Counted from the stretch's first letter, positions 42,852 through 52,182 are shown. The stretch: DNA of 64,000 bases from DB1 sp049323655 (GCA_049323655.1 JBMONO010000041.1:105975-169974), one strand, 5' to 3'. The notes: generated from the sequence alone by a model not told the origin. Numbers and translations are program-made.

Positions 42852-43985
42852 TTACGGCAGGGAGGCGACCGCCTCGTCAAGCGCCTCCGGCAACCGTTCG
42901 CCCTGGCCCGGAGCAAAACCGCATTCCTGCCAGATTTCCTCGCTCTCCATGCAGAAATAGAGGCAGGTGGCGGGATGGGCCCGCTGTCTGAGCAGGGTCA
43001 GCAAATGGCTGTAGAGCTCGACCCGTTGGCTACGGAAATAGCGGTATTTGCCGTCAAGCCCCATGACGAATTCTTCGTGGAAGAAACGGGAGGCCGGGAA
43101 TCTGCTGATGGCGATGGGGCGCAGGGCCGGCAGAAAGCGGAGGGCCCCGAGGCTGATCCAGACGATTTTTTCGGCCGGTACCGCCCGGAAGAGCCGATCG
43201 ATGGTGTCGGCGTATCCTTCCTGCCAACCGGGGTGGAGAATAATGGGATCGAAATGAAAGGCAAGCCGGTAGCCCCAGCGGGCGCACTGGGCCGCTGCCG
43301 CCAGTCGTTCATCCAGGGAAGCGGTTTTGAACTCTTCGCCCGCCATGATGGCCGGGCTGTTGAGCGACCAGGAGACGATGGTGCGCCCGCCATGTTCAAG
43401 GTCGGCCAGATTGGCGATAACCGCGCTTTTGGTCTTGAGCTCAAGCACTCCCCGTTGTTTGTCGCGCATGAAGGACACCAGAATGCTGCTGAGGCCGGTG
43501 AGGGAGTCAAGCGCCAGGCTGTCGGTGAATTCGCCGGTGCCGATCCGCCAGAACTGACGGGTGGCGGTGAGCGCCAGTTTGAGTTCGGCCAGCAGGTCGT
43601 CAATGTTGACGAAAAAGGAGATCCAGGGGTTGTTGAGATATGCCTGCAGGATGCAGTAGACGCAGTCCATCGGACAGTTCATGCCGATATTGAGCACCTG
43701 GTAGTCACAGCACCGGTATTCCCTGGTGCCGGGGCACGGTTTGAAAAAACTGCCGCGGTTGGCGCAGAGCAGCAGCTGGTGCTTGCCGGCGCTCAGGCCA
43801 CGGCGATAGTTGTCGATCTGTGGATGCGGCAGGTGGCGGTCGGCAATGATTTCCACTTCCCTGCCATCCGCCCGCTCCATGATCTCCCGGACATAGGGCA
43901 GGTTCCGGCAACTTTCCTGCAGGAAAATTTTGCGGATAAATCTTGCCGGATCCGAGGCGGGCTGTTTATACTTCGCGGTGGGCAT
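42852..43985 (-). CDS. SplB-like radical SAM (spore photoproduct lyase family) protein
   Basis: 377 residues. The radical SAM triad C104-x3-C108-x2-C111 lies in GMNCPMDCVYCILQ, preceded by the conserved CCDYQVLNIG and followed by the SAM-binding GEFTDSLALD region. These are close to spore photoproduct lyase, which reverses 5-thyminyl-thymine photodimers. The organism shows no sporulation genes here, and many non-spore-formers carry such relatives. It may repair DNA lesions, but lesion specificity cannot be inferred. The gap to the ssb gene is 135 bp and it could be a separate unit. The start is ATG 43985. Confidence 0.88.
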   Translation of the reverse strand: MPTAKYKQPASDPARFIRKIFLQESCRNLPYVREIMERADGREVEIIADRHLPHPQIDNYRRGLSAGKHQLLLCANRGSFFKPCPGTREYRCCDYQVLNIGMNCPMDCVYCILQAYLNNPWISFFVNIDDLLAELKLALTATRQFWRIGTGEFTDSLALDSLTGLSSILVSFMRDKQRGVLELKTKSAVIANLADLEHGGRTIVSWSLNSPAIMAGEEFKTASLDERLAAAAQCARWGYRLAFHFDPIILHPGWQEGYADTIDRLFRAVPAEKIVWISLGALRFLPALRPIAISRFPASRFFHEEFVMGLDGKYRYFRSQRVELYSHLLTLLRQRAHPATCLYFCMESEEIWQECGFAPGQGERLPEALDEAVASLP

Positions 43986-44147
43986 GGATCAACCATACCT
44001 CATGGCGCGATGGCCGACAAACAAAAAACCGGCCGGGGCCATCCCTGTCAACCCGCACACCCCGGACCTGTATCGGAAGTCGAGAGTTCTGCCGGACCGC
44101 GCATGCGACGCCATCAATCTCCGGGCACAGAAACGAGGCAACCTGAG

Positions 44148-46058
44148 GTGTCTTTCCTCCTGCATTGTATTTCCCGTCTGTTGTTTGTCTGGACGATACT
44201 CTTTTCCCTGGCTTGTCTGCCGTCCGCCATTTTTGCCTCCAATCTGCCGCTGCGCGACGTCCTTGTCCTCCATTCGTATCACAGCGGCCTTGACTGGACT
44301 GAAAAGGTCAATCAAGGCATTGAAGAAATTCTGCTGGCCAAGGATCGTCAGGATATCGAGTTACATATTGAATATATGGATGCCCTGCGCTGGCCGTCGG
44401 CGGATAATGTCCGGGGTATGCACCGGTATTTGAAGGAAAAATACGAAAAAAAACGATTTGCCGCGGTGATCGGCGTCAATGTTGCGGCCGTTACTTTTCT
44501 CCAGAAGTATCACCCTGAGCTTTTTCCCATGATCCCGATTCTCTATTGCGGGGTTCCCTGTCCGGAAGATGGTCCACAATTTGCCAATTTTGTCGGGGTG
44601 TGTGAAAACATCGATCTGATTGCCACCATCGAAGCGGGGTTGACGCTCTATCCTGCAACCACTGATATCCATGTCATCAATGACCGCAGCACCGACGGGC
44701 TGATTCATGACGCGCTCATTGACCGGGCCAGGAAGTTTTTTGGCGGTCGGGTCGCCATCCATGTCTGGGATGACCTGACCATGGCGCAATTGCAGGAGCA
44801 GGTGCGGCAACTCAGTGGCAATCGACTGGTGATCATGATGAATTTCACCCGGGACAGCAATGGGGAAACCTTTTCCCACGAACGCGGCATGGGACTCATT
44901 GCCGCCCGCTGCAAGGTGCCTGTTCTTTCCATGTGGCAGTCGTATCTCGGCAGTGGCGTGCTGGGTGGAATGATGGTGGATGGCACGGCCCAGGGCCGTG
45001 AGGTCGCCAAGAAAGTGGTCGATATTTTTTTGGGCGATCCGGTGGAAAGCCTGGCGCCGGTCAGTGTGACGGAGAACCGACTTGTATTTGACTATAACCA
45101 GATGGAAAGGTTTGCGATCCCTTACAAGGTGCTGCCGGAGGGTAGTGTGGTGACCGATGAGCCGCAGTCCATCCTCTGGAAATACAAGAAAATCGGCTTT
45201 ACCGTGCTGGGCATTGCCCTTGCCCTGGAGGCGACGGTCATTATCCTCTCCGTTGTCACCTATCGCAGTAAAAAGGCGGAACAGATGCTGGAAGAGCTGG
45301 TGGAGAAGCGTACCCATGAGCTGACCCGGGCCAATGAAAAGCTCAAAGGGGAGATCCATGTCCGTAAAAAAATCGAAGAGGCGCTACGGGATTCGGAGGA
45401 GACCCTCCATCAGCTGTCGATTAATCTTCTTACCATTCAGGAAAATGAACGGCGGCGCATCTCACTCGAGCTGCATGATGAACTGGGTCAGTCCCTGGCG
45501 GCGTTGAAGATGCAGGTGGGCTCTCTGGAGAAGCAGCTCGGCCCGACCGCCCCGCTCACCGTGTCGGCCGGCTGCAGCGAGTTGCGGGAGAGCATTAATC
45601 TTATCATTGAAAACGTCCGTCGTCTCTCCCGGGATCTCAGTCCGATTGCCCTCGATGATCTCGGCATCGATGCGGCGCTCGAATACCTCATCACCACCTT
45701 TGCCAAGCTCCATGAAATCGAGGTGGTCATGGATCTTATTGAAATCAACCATTTCTTTGGCCAGGAGGAGCAGCGGCTCATTTACCGGATCGTCCAGGAA
45801 TCGCTCAACAATATCGGCAAGCACGCCCATGCTACCCAGGTGGTGATCAGGATTGAAAAAATGAAAAATCGTATCTTTCTCATTGTGAAAGACAACGGAA
45901 CTGGTTTTAATGCGGAGGCTATTCTGAACAATAAACGGTTGGAACGGGGCATGGGGCTGGCCGCCATGGAAGAGCGGGTCCGCATTCTCCATGGCGCCAT
46001 GGATATCGACAGCGAACCGGGCAGGGGAACGACCATCACGGTCATTCTGCCGGTCTAG
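44148..46058 (+). CDS. Periplasmic-binding-domain/histidine kinase fusion
   Basis: 636 residues from GTG 44148, preceded by GAGG nine bases away; the signal peptide (FVWTILFSLACLPSAIFA) fits this start. The open frame extends much further upstream, but that part is antisense to splB. After an ABC_sub_bind-type domain (about 35-320, DVLVLHSYHSGLDWTEKVNQ, MWQSYLGSGVLGGMM), a membrane segment (about 348-371) and a coiled coil, comes a NarL/HisKA_3-type kinase with H443 in ISLELHDELGQSLA. The ATPase domain ends in GMGLAAMEERV and GRGTTITVIL. The ligand is unknown. The NarL-type regulator follows 29 bp downstream. Confidence 0.9.
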   Translation: MSFLLHCISRLLFVWTILFSLACLPSAIFASNLPLRDVLVLHSYHSGLDWTEKVNQGIEEILLAKDRQDIELHIEYMDALRWPSADNVRGMHRYLKEKYEKKRFAAVIGVNVAAVTFLQKYHPELFPMIPILYCGVPCPEDGPQFANFVGVCENIDLIATIEAGLTLYPATTDIHVINDRSTDGLIHDALIDRARKFFGGRVAIHVWDDLTMAQLQEQVRQLSGNRLVIMMNFTRDSNGETFSHERGMGLIAARCKVPVLSMWQSYLGSGVLGGMMVDGTAQGREVAKKVVDIFLGDPVESLAPVSVTENRLVFDYNQMERFAIPYKVLPEGSVVTDEPQSILWKYKKIGFTVLGIALALEATVIILSVVTYRSKKAEQMLEELVEKRTHELTRANEKLKGEIHVRKKIEEALRDSEETLHQLSINLLTIQENERRRISLELHDELGQSLAALKMQVGSLEKQLGPTAPLTVSAGCSELRESINLIIENVRRLSRDLSPIALDDLGIDAALEYLITTFAKLHEIEVVMDLIEINHFFGQEEQRLIYRIVQESLNNIGKHAHATQVVIRIEKMKNRIFLIVKDNGTGFNAEAILNNKRLERGMGLAAMEERVRILHGAMDIDSEPGRGTTITVILPV

Positions 46059-46087
46059 GATCGAGTGCAGCCAAAAGGTAGTCCGCG

Positions 46088-46753
46088 ATGAATGGAGCGC
46101 GAAAATATCAGGTTCTGCTGGCCGACGATCATGTCCTGATCCGGCATGGCATCAAAAAGATTATTGAGTCGGAACCCGCCTTCGAGGTAATCGGTCAGGT
46201 CGGTGACGGCCTCGAATTGCTGAACATGATGAGAGAGGTCACCCCGGACATTGTCCTGCTCGATATATCCATGCCGAATTTGCGCGGGATCGAGGCTATC
46301 GGCGAAGCGAAAAAGATCTGCCCCGGGGTCAAGATCGTTATCCTTACCATGCACAAGAGCAAGCAGTACCTCTGCCACGCTATTTCCGCCGGCGCCGACG
46401 GCTATGTGCTGAAGGAAGATTCCGACAGTGAGCTGCTTACCGCCATCGAACAGGTTCTGAAGGGCAAAATTTTCGTCTCACCGGTGCTTTCGAGAGAACT
46501 TTCCTCCGCCGATGTCGATGCCTGCCGGAAAAAGAAGAATTTCCCCGCCGAATCCCTGACTCCGCGGGAAAGGCAGGTGCTGAAGATGGTGGCGGAAGGA
46601 AAAACGAGTCGGGATATTGCCGAACTGCTCTCAATCAGCACCCGCACGGTGGAACATCACCGGGCCAATCTGCTGCGGAAACTCAATATCAGTAACACCG
46701 CTGATCTGATTAAGTACGCCATCCGCAAGGGGTACGTTCTCCCCAGTTCCTGA
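46088..46753 (+). CDS. NarL/FixJ family response regulator
   Basis: 221 residues. The receiver domain has ADDHVLIRHGI, the phosphoacceptor D59 in IVLLDISMPNLRG and the conserved lysine in YVLKEDSDSE. A LuxR-type HTH lies in LTPRERQVLKMVAEGKTSRDIAELL near residue 155, the DNA-binding part of the C-terminal domain. It is the partner of the preceding kinase. Possible targets are not evident in the window. Confidence 0.95.
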   Translation: MNGARKYQVLLADDHVLIRHGIKKIIESEPAFEVIGQVGDGLELLNMMREVTPDIVLLDISMPNLRGIEAIGEAKKICPGVKIVILTMHKSKQYLCHAISAGADGYVLKEDSDSELLTAIEQVLKGKIFVSPVLSRELSSADVDACRKKKNFPAESLTPRERQVLKMVAEGKTSRDIAELLSISTRTVEHHRANLLRKLNISNTADLIKYAIRKGYVLPSS

Positions 46754-47378
46754 TCTGCTTTTTCGACCGCTCCGGTCCAGCTGTTTTTTTGTTGGATATT
46801 TGTTGAAGGTCTCGTGAAAAGTGAAAATTAACCACAGAGACCACAGAGCGCACAGAGATAACTAATTGTAATTAAAGATGTTTTCTCTGCGTTCTCAGTG
46901 CGCTCTGTGGTGAAAAAAGACTTTCTACGGGTTTGTCATTTGTTGGAATCGGAAAAAAACGTAACTACCCAGTTTCGTGCCGCGGAATGATCACAAGCTG
47001 GGGACCGTAATTTTTCCGCCTGCCATGATTTGCGAGGTTTTGCGAGGTAGTCATATTTCGCGCCAGGAAATTTCGTCTCTTTTCTTCTTGCTCTATCTCG
47101 TTGATTTCAATACGGTCTTGGAAAAGAGGTCGTTGGACCAAGGAAAATCTTTGACATTTCGTCTATGTTGTGCTTTCATCTGGTCTGATATACAATATTT
47201 GGTGTGCCTGGCTGTTTCGCGAAAATGATGCACGTGTGAAAAAACAAAAAGGCGACCTGTCGTTTCCGGTGTTTGTCGTGATCGAATGCGGCAAAGAGGT
47301 GGCGACGGTGGGCGTTTTTTTACGGCGCGGCCACAGTGCCTGAACATGAAGACAAGGATCGGAGAAAGAGGCGAGACG
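46754..47378 (+). other. Intergenic region upstream of ribonucleotide reductase (no gene seen)
   Basis: It holds repeat copy C (46811-46939), then about 440 bp without a convincing gene. A TTGACA at about 47152 with TTTCAT 17 bases downstream is a weak promoter candidate. ATACAATATTTGGTGT near 47190 resembles half of a NrdR box, which would suit an nrd gene, but a second box was not found. GCCATGATTTGCGAGGTTTTGCGAGG near 47020 partly resembles sequence beside the second repeat at 39.8 kb. Confidence 0.4.
46811..46939 (+). repeat. Dispersed palindromic element, copy C
   Basis: Reads GTGAAAATTAACCACAGAGA, then CCACAGAGCGCACAGAG, ATAACTAATTGTAATTAAAG, TTTTCTCTGCGTTCTCAGTG and the right end CTTTCTACGGGTTTGTCA. 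It is a near-complete copy of the element at 58632, in the same orientation. Confidence 0.9.
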
Positions 47379-49637
47379 ATGGGGAGAAAAATGGAAACAG
47401 GAAAGATGAAAATTCCGGCCGGGGCGACGATGCCGAAATTTGCCGACAATGCGCTGTCGGTCCTGGAGCGCCGCTATCTGATGAAAGATGAAGAGGGGAA
47501 CGTCATCGAGACGCCGACGGAGATGCTCTGGCGGGTCGCCACCGCCATCGCGGTGGCCGACCGCATTTATGAGCCGAAGGCCGATATCGAGGCGCTCGCT
47601 CTCTCCTTTTACGAGATGATGGCCAATCGTGATTTCATGCCCAACTCTCCCACCCTGATGAATGCCGGCCGTGATCTCGGTCAGCTGTCCGCCTGCTTTG
47701 TCCTGCCGGTGGAAGACACCATGGAAAGCATCTTCGAGGCAGTGAAGCAGACCGCGCTTATCCACAAGAGTGGCGGCGGCACCGGTTTTTCCTTTTCCCG
47801 GGTGCGGCCTCACAACGATCTGGTTCACTCCACCCGGGGCGTGTCGAGCGGTCCGCTCTCCTTCATGTCGGTCTTTGACTGCGCCACCGAAACCATCAAG
47901 CAGGGCGGCACCCGCCGGGGCGCCAACATGGCCATGCTTCGGGTCGATCATCCGGACATCATGGATTTCATCAAGGTCAAATCCGATCTCAAGGTGCTCA
48001 ATAATTTCAACATCTCGGTCGCCGTCACCGACGCCTTCATGGAGGCGGTGGAGAACGACGAAGAGTATGATCTGATCAACCCCCGCAACAATGAGGCGGT
48101 GAAGCGGCAGAGCGCGGTCAAGGTCTTCCGGCAGATCGTCAAACAGGCCTGGTACTCCGGTGAGCCGGGCATTGTCTTTATCGACCGGATGAACGAGGAC
48201 AATCCGACCCCGGAGGTCGGCATGATCGAAAGCACCAATCCCTGCGGCGAGCAGCCGCTGCTGCCCCACGAATCATGCAACCTCGGTTCCATCAACCTGG
48301 CCCATATGGTGAAAGACGGCGCCGTTGATTACAAGAAACTGGCGGATACGGTCAACCGGGCGGTTCATTTCCTTGACAATGTCGTTGACGTCAATCGTTA
48401 TCCGTTGCCGCAGATTGAGGAAAAAACCAAGCAGAACCGTAAGATCGGGCTTGGGGTCATGGGTTTTGCCGACATGCTGCTGAAACTCTCCATTCCCTAT
48501 TCCTCCCAGGAGGCGCTCGATGTTGCCGAAAAGGTGATGAAGTTCGTGGACAACACCGCCTTGCAGGCCTCCGTCGGCCTGGCCGAGAAGCGCGGCGCCT
48601 TTCCCAATTTTCCCCGCAGCATCTATGGCAAAAAGAATCCGGAGGTGCCGGTGCGCAACGCCACTCGCACCACCATTGCCCCTACCGGCACTATCAGCAT
48701 CATCGCCGGCTGCTCGAGCGGGGTGGAGCCGCTTTTCGCCGTTTCCTATGTTCGTCGGGTCATGGACAACGCCGAATTTTTTGAAGTCAATCCTGTTTTT
48801 GAGGAAATCGCCCGGGCCAACGCGTTCTACACGCCGGAATTGATTAAAAAAATTTCCTACTCCGGCAGCGTGCAGGGCATTGAGGAAATACCCGTGAAGT
48901 TCCGCCGTATCTTTGAAACGGCTCACGATATCAGTCCGAAAAACCATATCGATATCCAGGCCGCCTTTCAGCGCCACACCAACAACGCGGTAAGCAAGAC
49001 CATCAACTTCAGCCATTCCGCCACGGTGGAGGATGTCAAGGAGGCCTTCATGCTTGCCTACAAGCTGCGCTGCAAGGGAGTGACCATCTACCGGGACGGC
49101 TGCCGGGAGAATCAGGTCCTCAATATCGGCAAGACGGACAAGAAGAAGGCGGTGGCGTCGGAACCGGCCCGACCGGTAAAACGGGATCGGCCGCGGCGCT
49201 TGAACGGCTCCACCTATCAGATGACCACCGGCTGCGGACCGATGTATGTCACCATCAACGAGGACGGCCAGCAGCAGCTTTTCGAACTGTTCAACACGGT
49301 GGGCAAGGCCGGCGGTTGCGCGGCCAGCCAGTGCGAGGCGATCGGCCGTCTCGTCTCCCTGGCCTGGCGGAGCGGCATGCCGCCGGAGCCGATCGTCAAG
49401 CAGCTCATCGGCATCAGCTGCCACAAGCCGGCCGGCTTTGGCAAGAACAAGGTGGTGTCCTGCGCCGATGCCATCGCTCAGGCGATCCGCCAGCATCTGG
49501 AAAAAAACAACGGCTGCGCCGATGATTCCCTCTCGGAAAAGAGCATGTTCGGTGCCTGTCCGGAGTGTGGCGGGGTCATCGAGCACGAGGGCGGCTGCTG
49601 CGTCTGTCACTCCTGCGGCTATTCCGAATGTGCCTGA
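47379..49637 (+). CDS. nrdJ: Vitamin B12-dependent (class II) ribonucleotide reductase
   Basis: 752 residues from ATG 47379 (GAGGCGAG upstream); several upstream in-frame ATGs lack ribosome sites. The reductase barrel has LMNAGRDLGQLSACFVLPVED, the radical and thiol cysteines in ESTNPCGEQPLLPHESCNLGS, and RTTIAPTGTISIIAG. The C-terminal TSCPD domain (TTGCGPMYVTINED, GGCAASQCEAIGRL) and a Cys-rich tail (CPECGG, CCVCHSCGYSEC) likely re-reduce the active site or bind zinc. No NrdB-like partner is present, as expected for the adenosylcobalamin enzyme. It makes deoxynucleotides without oxygen dependence. Confidence 0.95.
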   Translation: MGRKMETGKMKIPAGATMPKFADNALSVLERRYLMKDEEGNVIETPTEMLWRVATAIAVADRIYEPKADIEALALSFYEMMANRDFMPNSPTLMNAGRDLGQLSACFVLPVEDTMESIFEAVKQTALIHKSGGGTGFSFSRVRPHNDLVHSTRGVSSGPLSFMSVFDCATETIKQGGTRRGANMAMLRVDHPDIMDFIKVKSDLKVLNNFNISVAVTDAFMEAVENDEEYDLINPRNNEAVKRQSAVKVFRQIVKQAWYSGEPGIVFIDRMNEDNPTPEVGMIESTNPCGEQPLLPHESCNLGSINLAHMVKDGAVDYKKLADTVNRAVHFLDNVVDVNRYPLPQIEEKTKQNRKIGLGVMGFADMLLKLSIPYSSQEALDVAEKVMKFVDNTALQASVGLAEKRGAFPNFPRSIYGKKNPEVPVRNATRTTIAPTGTISIIAGCSSGVEPLFAVSYVRRVMDNAEFFEVNPVFEEIARANAFYTPELIKKISYSGSVQGIEEIPVKFRRIFETAHDISPKNHIDIQAAFQRHTNNAVSKTINFSHSATVEDVKEAFMLAYKLRCKGVTIYRDGCRENQVLNIGKTDKKKAVASEPARPVKRDRPRRLNGSTYQMTTGCGPMYVTINEDGQQQLFELFNTVGKAGGCAASQCEAIGRLVSLAWRSGMPPEPIVKQLIGISCHKPAGFGKNKVVSCADAIAQAIRQHLEKNNGCADDSLSEKSMFGACPECGGVIEHEGGCCVCHSCGYSECA

Positions 49638-49743
49638 TTCCTGGTCGTGACGAGATGGAGACGGGGATGTGTCGTTGCAAACGGGGCAGGAAATTTCCGC
49701 GGGCTGCCAAATCATCCCCAGATCGAACCGATGATGGTCTCGT

Positions 49744-49800
49744 AAACAACGAGCTACAATACACCGCCGGTCGGAATCGTGGCTTTTACGATTTCGACAA
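49744..49800 (+). repeat. Second dispersed element, copy 2
   Basis: Reads AAACAACGAGCTACAATACA, CCGCCGGTCGGAATCGTGG and TTTTACGATTTCGACAA. It matches the minus-strand element at 39750-39804. It lies inside, or has replaced, the left arm region of palindromic copy D. Confidence 0.8.
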
Positions 49801-49905
49801 AATTAACCACAGAGTAATCAGAGGTAACTGATTGTAATCAAAGATGTTTTCTCTGTGTCCTCAGTGCGCTCTGTGGTGAAAAAAGACTTTTTACGAGTTT
49901 GTCGA
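49801..49905 (+). repeat. Dispersed palindromic element, copy D (truncated left arm)
   Basis: Begins AATTAACCACAGAGTAATCA and continues AACTGATTGTAATCAAAG, TTTTCTCTGTGTCCTCAGTG, and ends GACTTTTTACGAGTTTGTC. The left arm lacks about 10 bases between CACAGAG and GAGGTAAC relative to copies C and E. Confidence 0.85.
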
Positions 49906-50068
49906 CCGATGGGGGGAACTCCAAAAGGTCCTTGCGACGGATTGTTAGGGATGTGCGTGAATTCCCTTTTTATTCAAGAACGTCGATGTGCTATGATGTA
50001 TGAAAGTTTTTTCCCCTGTCGCGCCGCCTGAGCGGATATGCTTTCCCTGTCACGGTGAGAAAGGCCGT

Positions 50069-50965
50069 ATGCAAACACACGATGTCACGGTTCTGGTCGT
50101 TGATGATGATAAACTGGTGCTGGAGGCCTTGCATCTGCTGGTGGAGTCTTACGGGTACCGGTGTCTGACCGCCATCAACGGCCGTGCCGCGGTGACCAGA
50201 CTCAAGGAGAAGAGTGTTGATATCGTTGTCACCGATATCGTCATGCCGGAGATGGACGGCCTGCAGCTCCTTTCCCACATCAAGGACAACTATCCGGATA
50301 CCGATGTTATTGTCGCCACCGGTTACTCCGACAAGGCGAGCTACGCTGATGTCATCCGCGCCGGCGCCATTGATTTTATCAAAAAACCATTTGAACGCGA
50401 TGAGCTTGAGGCGAAATTGAACCGGGTGGAGCGGGAGCGCCGGATGATCCGCAAGCTGGAGAAGCTTTCCCTCTGCGACTCCCTCACCGGCCTCTTTAAC
50501 CGCCGTTCCTTTGACCTGAAGCTGGCCGAGGAGGTCCATCGCGCCCATCGGCAGGATTATCCGGTCTATCTGGCCCTGATTGATGTCGATAATTTCAAGG
50601 GGTATAATGACACCTTCGGTCATCCGGCCGGCGACAAGGTCCTCAATGCGGTGGGTATCATTCTCAACGACTGCACCCGGCACAATGTCGATTTCACCTT
50701 TCGCTACGGCGGCGACGAGTTCGCCGCCATCCTCACCCAGATCAGCCGGGAACAGGCGATTCGGATCATGGAAAGGATCCTGCAGAATTTTGCCCATGCC
50801 GGCTTTGCCGGCACCAGTCTCAGTGTCGGGCTGGTGCGTTGCCGGCGACAGGAAGAGCTGTCCTGGACGGAAAACGCCGCCAGTATGATCGATCGGGCCG
50901 ACAAGGCTCTCTACCGGGCGAAAAACGAGGGGAAGAACCGGGTTGTCGTTGATTGTGAAGAGTAA
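50069..50965 (+). CDS. REC-GGDEF response regulator (diguanylate cyclase)
   Basis: 298 residues from ATG 50069 with AGAAAGG upstream. The receiver has VVDDDK at 11-15, the phosphoacceptor D56 in DIVVTDIVMPEMDG and the conserved lysine in KKPFERDE. The GGDEF catalytic motif is at 214-218 in FRYGGDEFAA. The inhibitory I-site is degenerate: the position of the first arginine of RxxD is His205, with D208 in place. It likely synthesises c-di-GMP upon phosphorylation. The cognate kinase is not adjacent. Confidence 0.92.
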   Translation: MQTHDVTVLVVDDDKLVLEALHLLVESYGYRCLTAINGRAAVTRLKEKSVDIVVTDIVMPEMDGLQLLSHIKDNYPDTDVIVATGYSDKASYADVIRAGAIDFIKKPFERDELEAKLNRVERERRMIRKLEKLSLCDSLTGLFNRRSFDLKLAEEVHRAHRQDYPVYLALIDVDNFKGYNDTFGHPAGDKVLNAVGIILNDCTRHNVDFTFRYGGDEFAAILTQISREQAIRIMERILQNFAHAGFAGTSLSVGLVRCRRQEELSWTENAASMIDRADKALYRAKNEGKNRVVVDCEE

Positions 50966-51101
50966 TTTCAGTTTGCATACAAGTCGGCACCTTTGTCGGC
51001 TGCGCTGCACGGCTTCTTGCTGGACTTTACACATCCTTCAGGGGGGGGGCGGTGACGGCCCGCATGCTTCCTGGAATGCCGACATGAATGCAACTCAGAA
51101 T

Positions 51102-51145
51102 AAAAAGAGGCCGCCGGCCCGGTGTGGCGGTTATTTGGCCTCCTC
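51102..51145 (-). terminator. Terminator of the VKOR-type gene
   Basis: On the minus strand the end of the gene and the bases beyond form GAGG...CCGCC/GGCGG...CCTC, followed by five T. Arms pair over about nine bases with a bulge, then a T-run. It closes the gene ending at 51131. Confidence 0.6.
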
Positions 51146-52072
51146 ATCGCACTCGATGGCCATGGAGCACTCGCCCTCCTGTTGAAAGATCGGCAGGTTT
51201 GATGTCCCCTCCGCCCCGCTCTGTTTGAAGTAGAGAAGGGGTGCGTCTACCGCGCACGACTGCCGCACATAGGCGATGATCTCCTTTTCCCCGCGGATAA
51301 GCGAAAATCCCGACCCGGTCTTTTCCAGCAGCACCGGAATGGCGTCGATGCCCAGCAACTTCAGCAGCAGTTTGTTCAGTTCCGGATCATACTCCTCGTT
51401 TTTGTTTATCTCCCCTTTCAGCATATCGCCGTCCAGCCGGCTAACCGGATTGAAGTGAAAATTGCAGCTGGTGCATCCTTCCAGGGCCTGGAGGACATTC
51501 TGGCAGTGGGGGCAGTTCTCGGAAAAGAAGAGGTAGAGTTCTTTTTTCGGTGCCGAACAGGTACGGATGGCGTAAGTGCCGTTCGCAATGGTCTGTTGCC
51601 GGGAGAGCAGGGCGGCAGGACCGTAGTTGAGGAGCGACGACATGAAGACGCCGCCGGCCAGCAGCATGACGCCGCTGAGGAGCTGACGGCCGCCGGCCAG
51701 GGCGTTGAGAAGCAGGACAATGGCGAGGATAAACAGGCAGTAGGAGCAGAAGACCTTGATGACAAAGATCTGGTAGGAGAGCAGCACGCCCTCTACCGCA
51801 AGACCGACAAGCAGCAGCAGCCGGGCCAGGGCGAGCAGGTTTTCCTTTTGGGGGCCGGCCAGCAGAAAACACCAGCCGACCGCCTGGAAAAAGAGAAAAC
51901 CGATGAGATTGAAGAGAAAAGGGCTGATGCGGGTCAGACTCTCCACGACGTGGCAACCCTCGTTGAGACAGGCGGCCTCGCCTTGCAGGGTGATGATCAG
52001 CAGCTGGACGGCGATCAGGGCGCTGGCTGCGAAGGCAAGAAAGGCAATTCGTTTGATGCTCTGGGCATTCAT
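51131..52072 (-). CDS. VKOR-thioredoxin domain fusion protein
   Basis: 313 residues from ATG 52072. Four membrane helices carry the vitamin K epoxide reductase fold. C35 and C40 (ACLNEGC) form the loop pair, and C109-x2-C112 (VFCSYC) is the quinone-linked active pair. From about residue 178 a thioredoxin-like domain follows with C187-PH-C190 (SENCPHCQ). Such proteins make disulfide bonds in periplasmic proteins and pass electrons to membrane quinone, replacing DsbB. The tail is long and acidic. The gene is divergent from a TetR gene and lies beside the menaquinone cluster. Confidence 0.88.
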   Translation of the reverse strand: MNAQSIKRIAFLAFAASALIAVQLLIITLQGEAACLNEGCHVVESLTRISPFLFNLIGFLFFQAVGWCFLLAGPQKENLLALARLLLLVGLAVEGVLLSYQIFVIKVFCSYCLFILAIVLLLNALAGGRQLLSGVMLLAGGVFMSSLLNYGPAALLSRQQTIANGTYAIRTCSAPKKELYLFFSENCPHCQNVLQALEGCTSCNFHFNPVSRLDGDMLKGEINKNEEYDPELNKLLLKLLGIDAIPVLLEKTGSGFSLIRGEKEIIAYVRQSCAVDAPLLYFKQSGAEGTSNLPIFQQEGECSMAIECDEEAK

Positions 52073-52182
52073 GGTCGACTCTTGTTGAATGGGTTGGCGG
52101 TCAATATGCTGTTTCTTTGGCCGGGCCGAGCAAAACGGCGGTTTAGCCTCACTCCGCCCTTTTCTAATCAAATTTTTTTTTC

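Larger units (their letters stand above)
49638..50068 (+). other. Intergenic region between nrdJ and the REC-GGDEF gene
   Basis: No gene seen. It carries the second dispersed element (49744-49800) directly joined to palindromic element copy D (49801-49905), preceded by a GATGGTCTCGTAAAC stretch near 49731 that resembles the left end of copy C. The remaining bases show no recognisable RNA or operator; about 49906-50068 is featureless. Confidence 0.5.

Noticed and set aside
42975..44147. Open frame continuing upstream from the fused histidine kinase, nearly 400 codons
   Set aside because: It is the antisense of splB; no signal peptide or domain match appears, whereas the GTG at 44148 has a ribosome site and a proper signal peptide.
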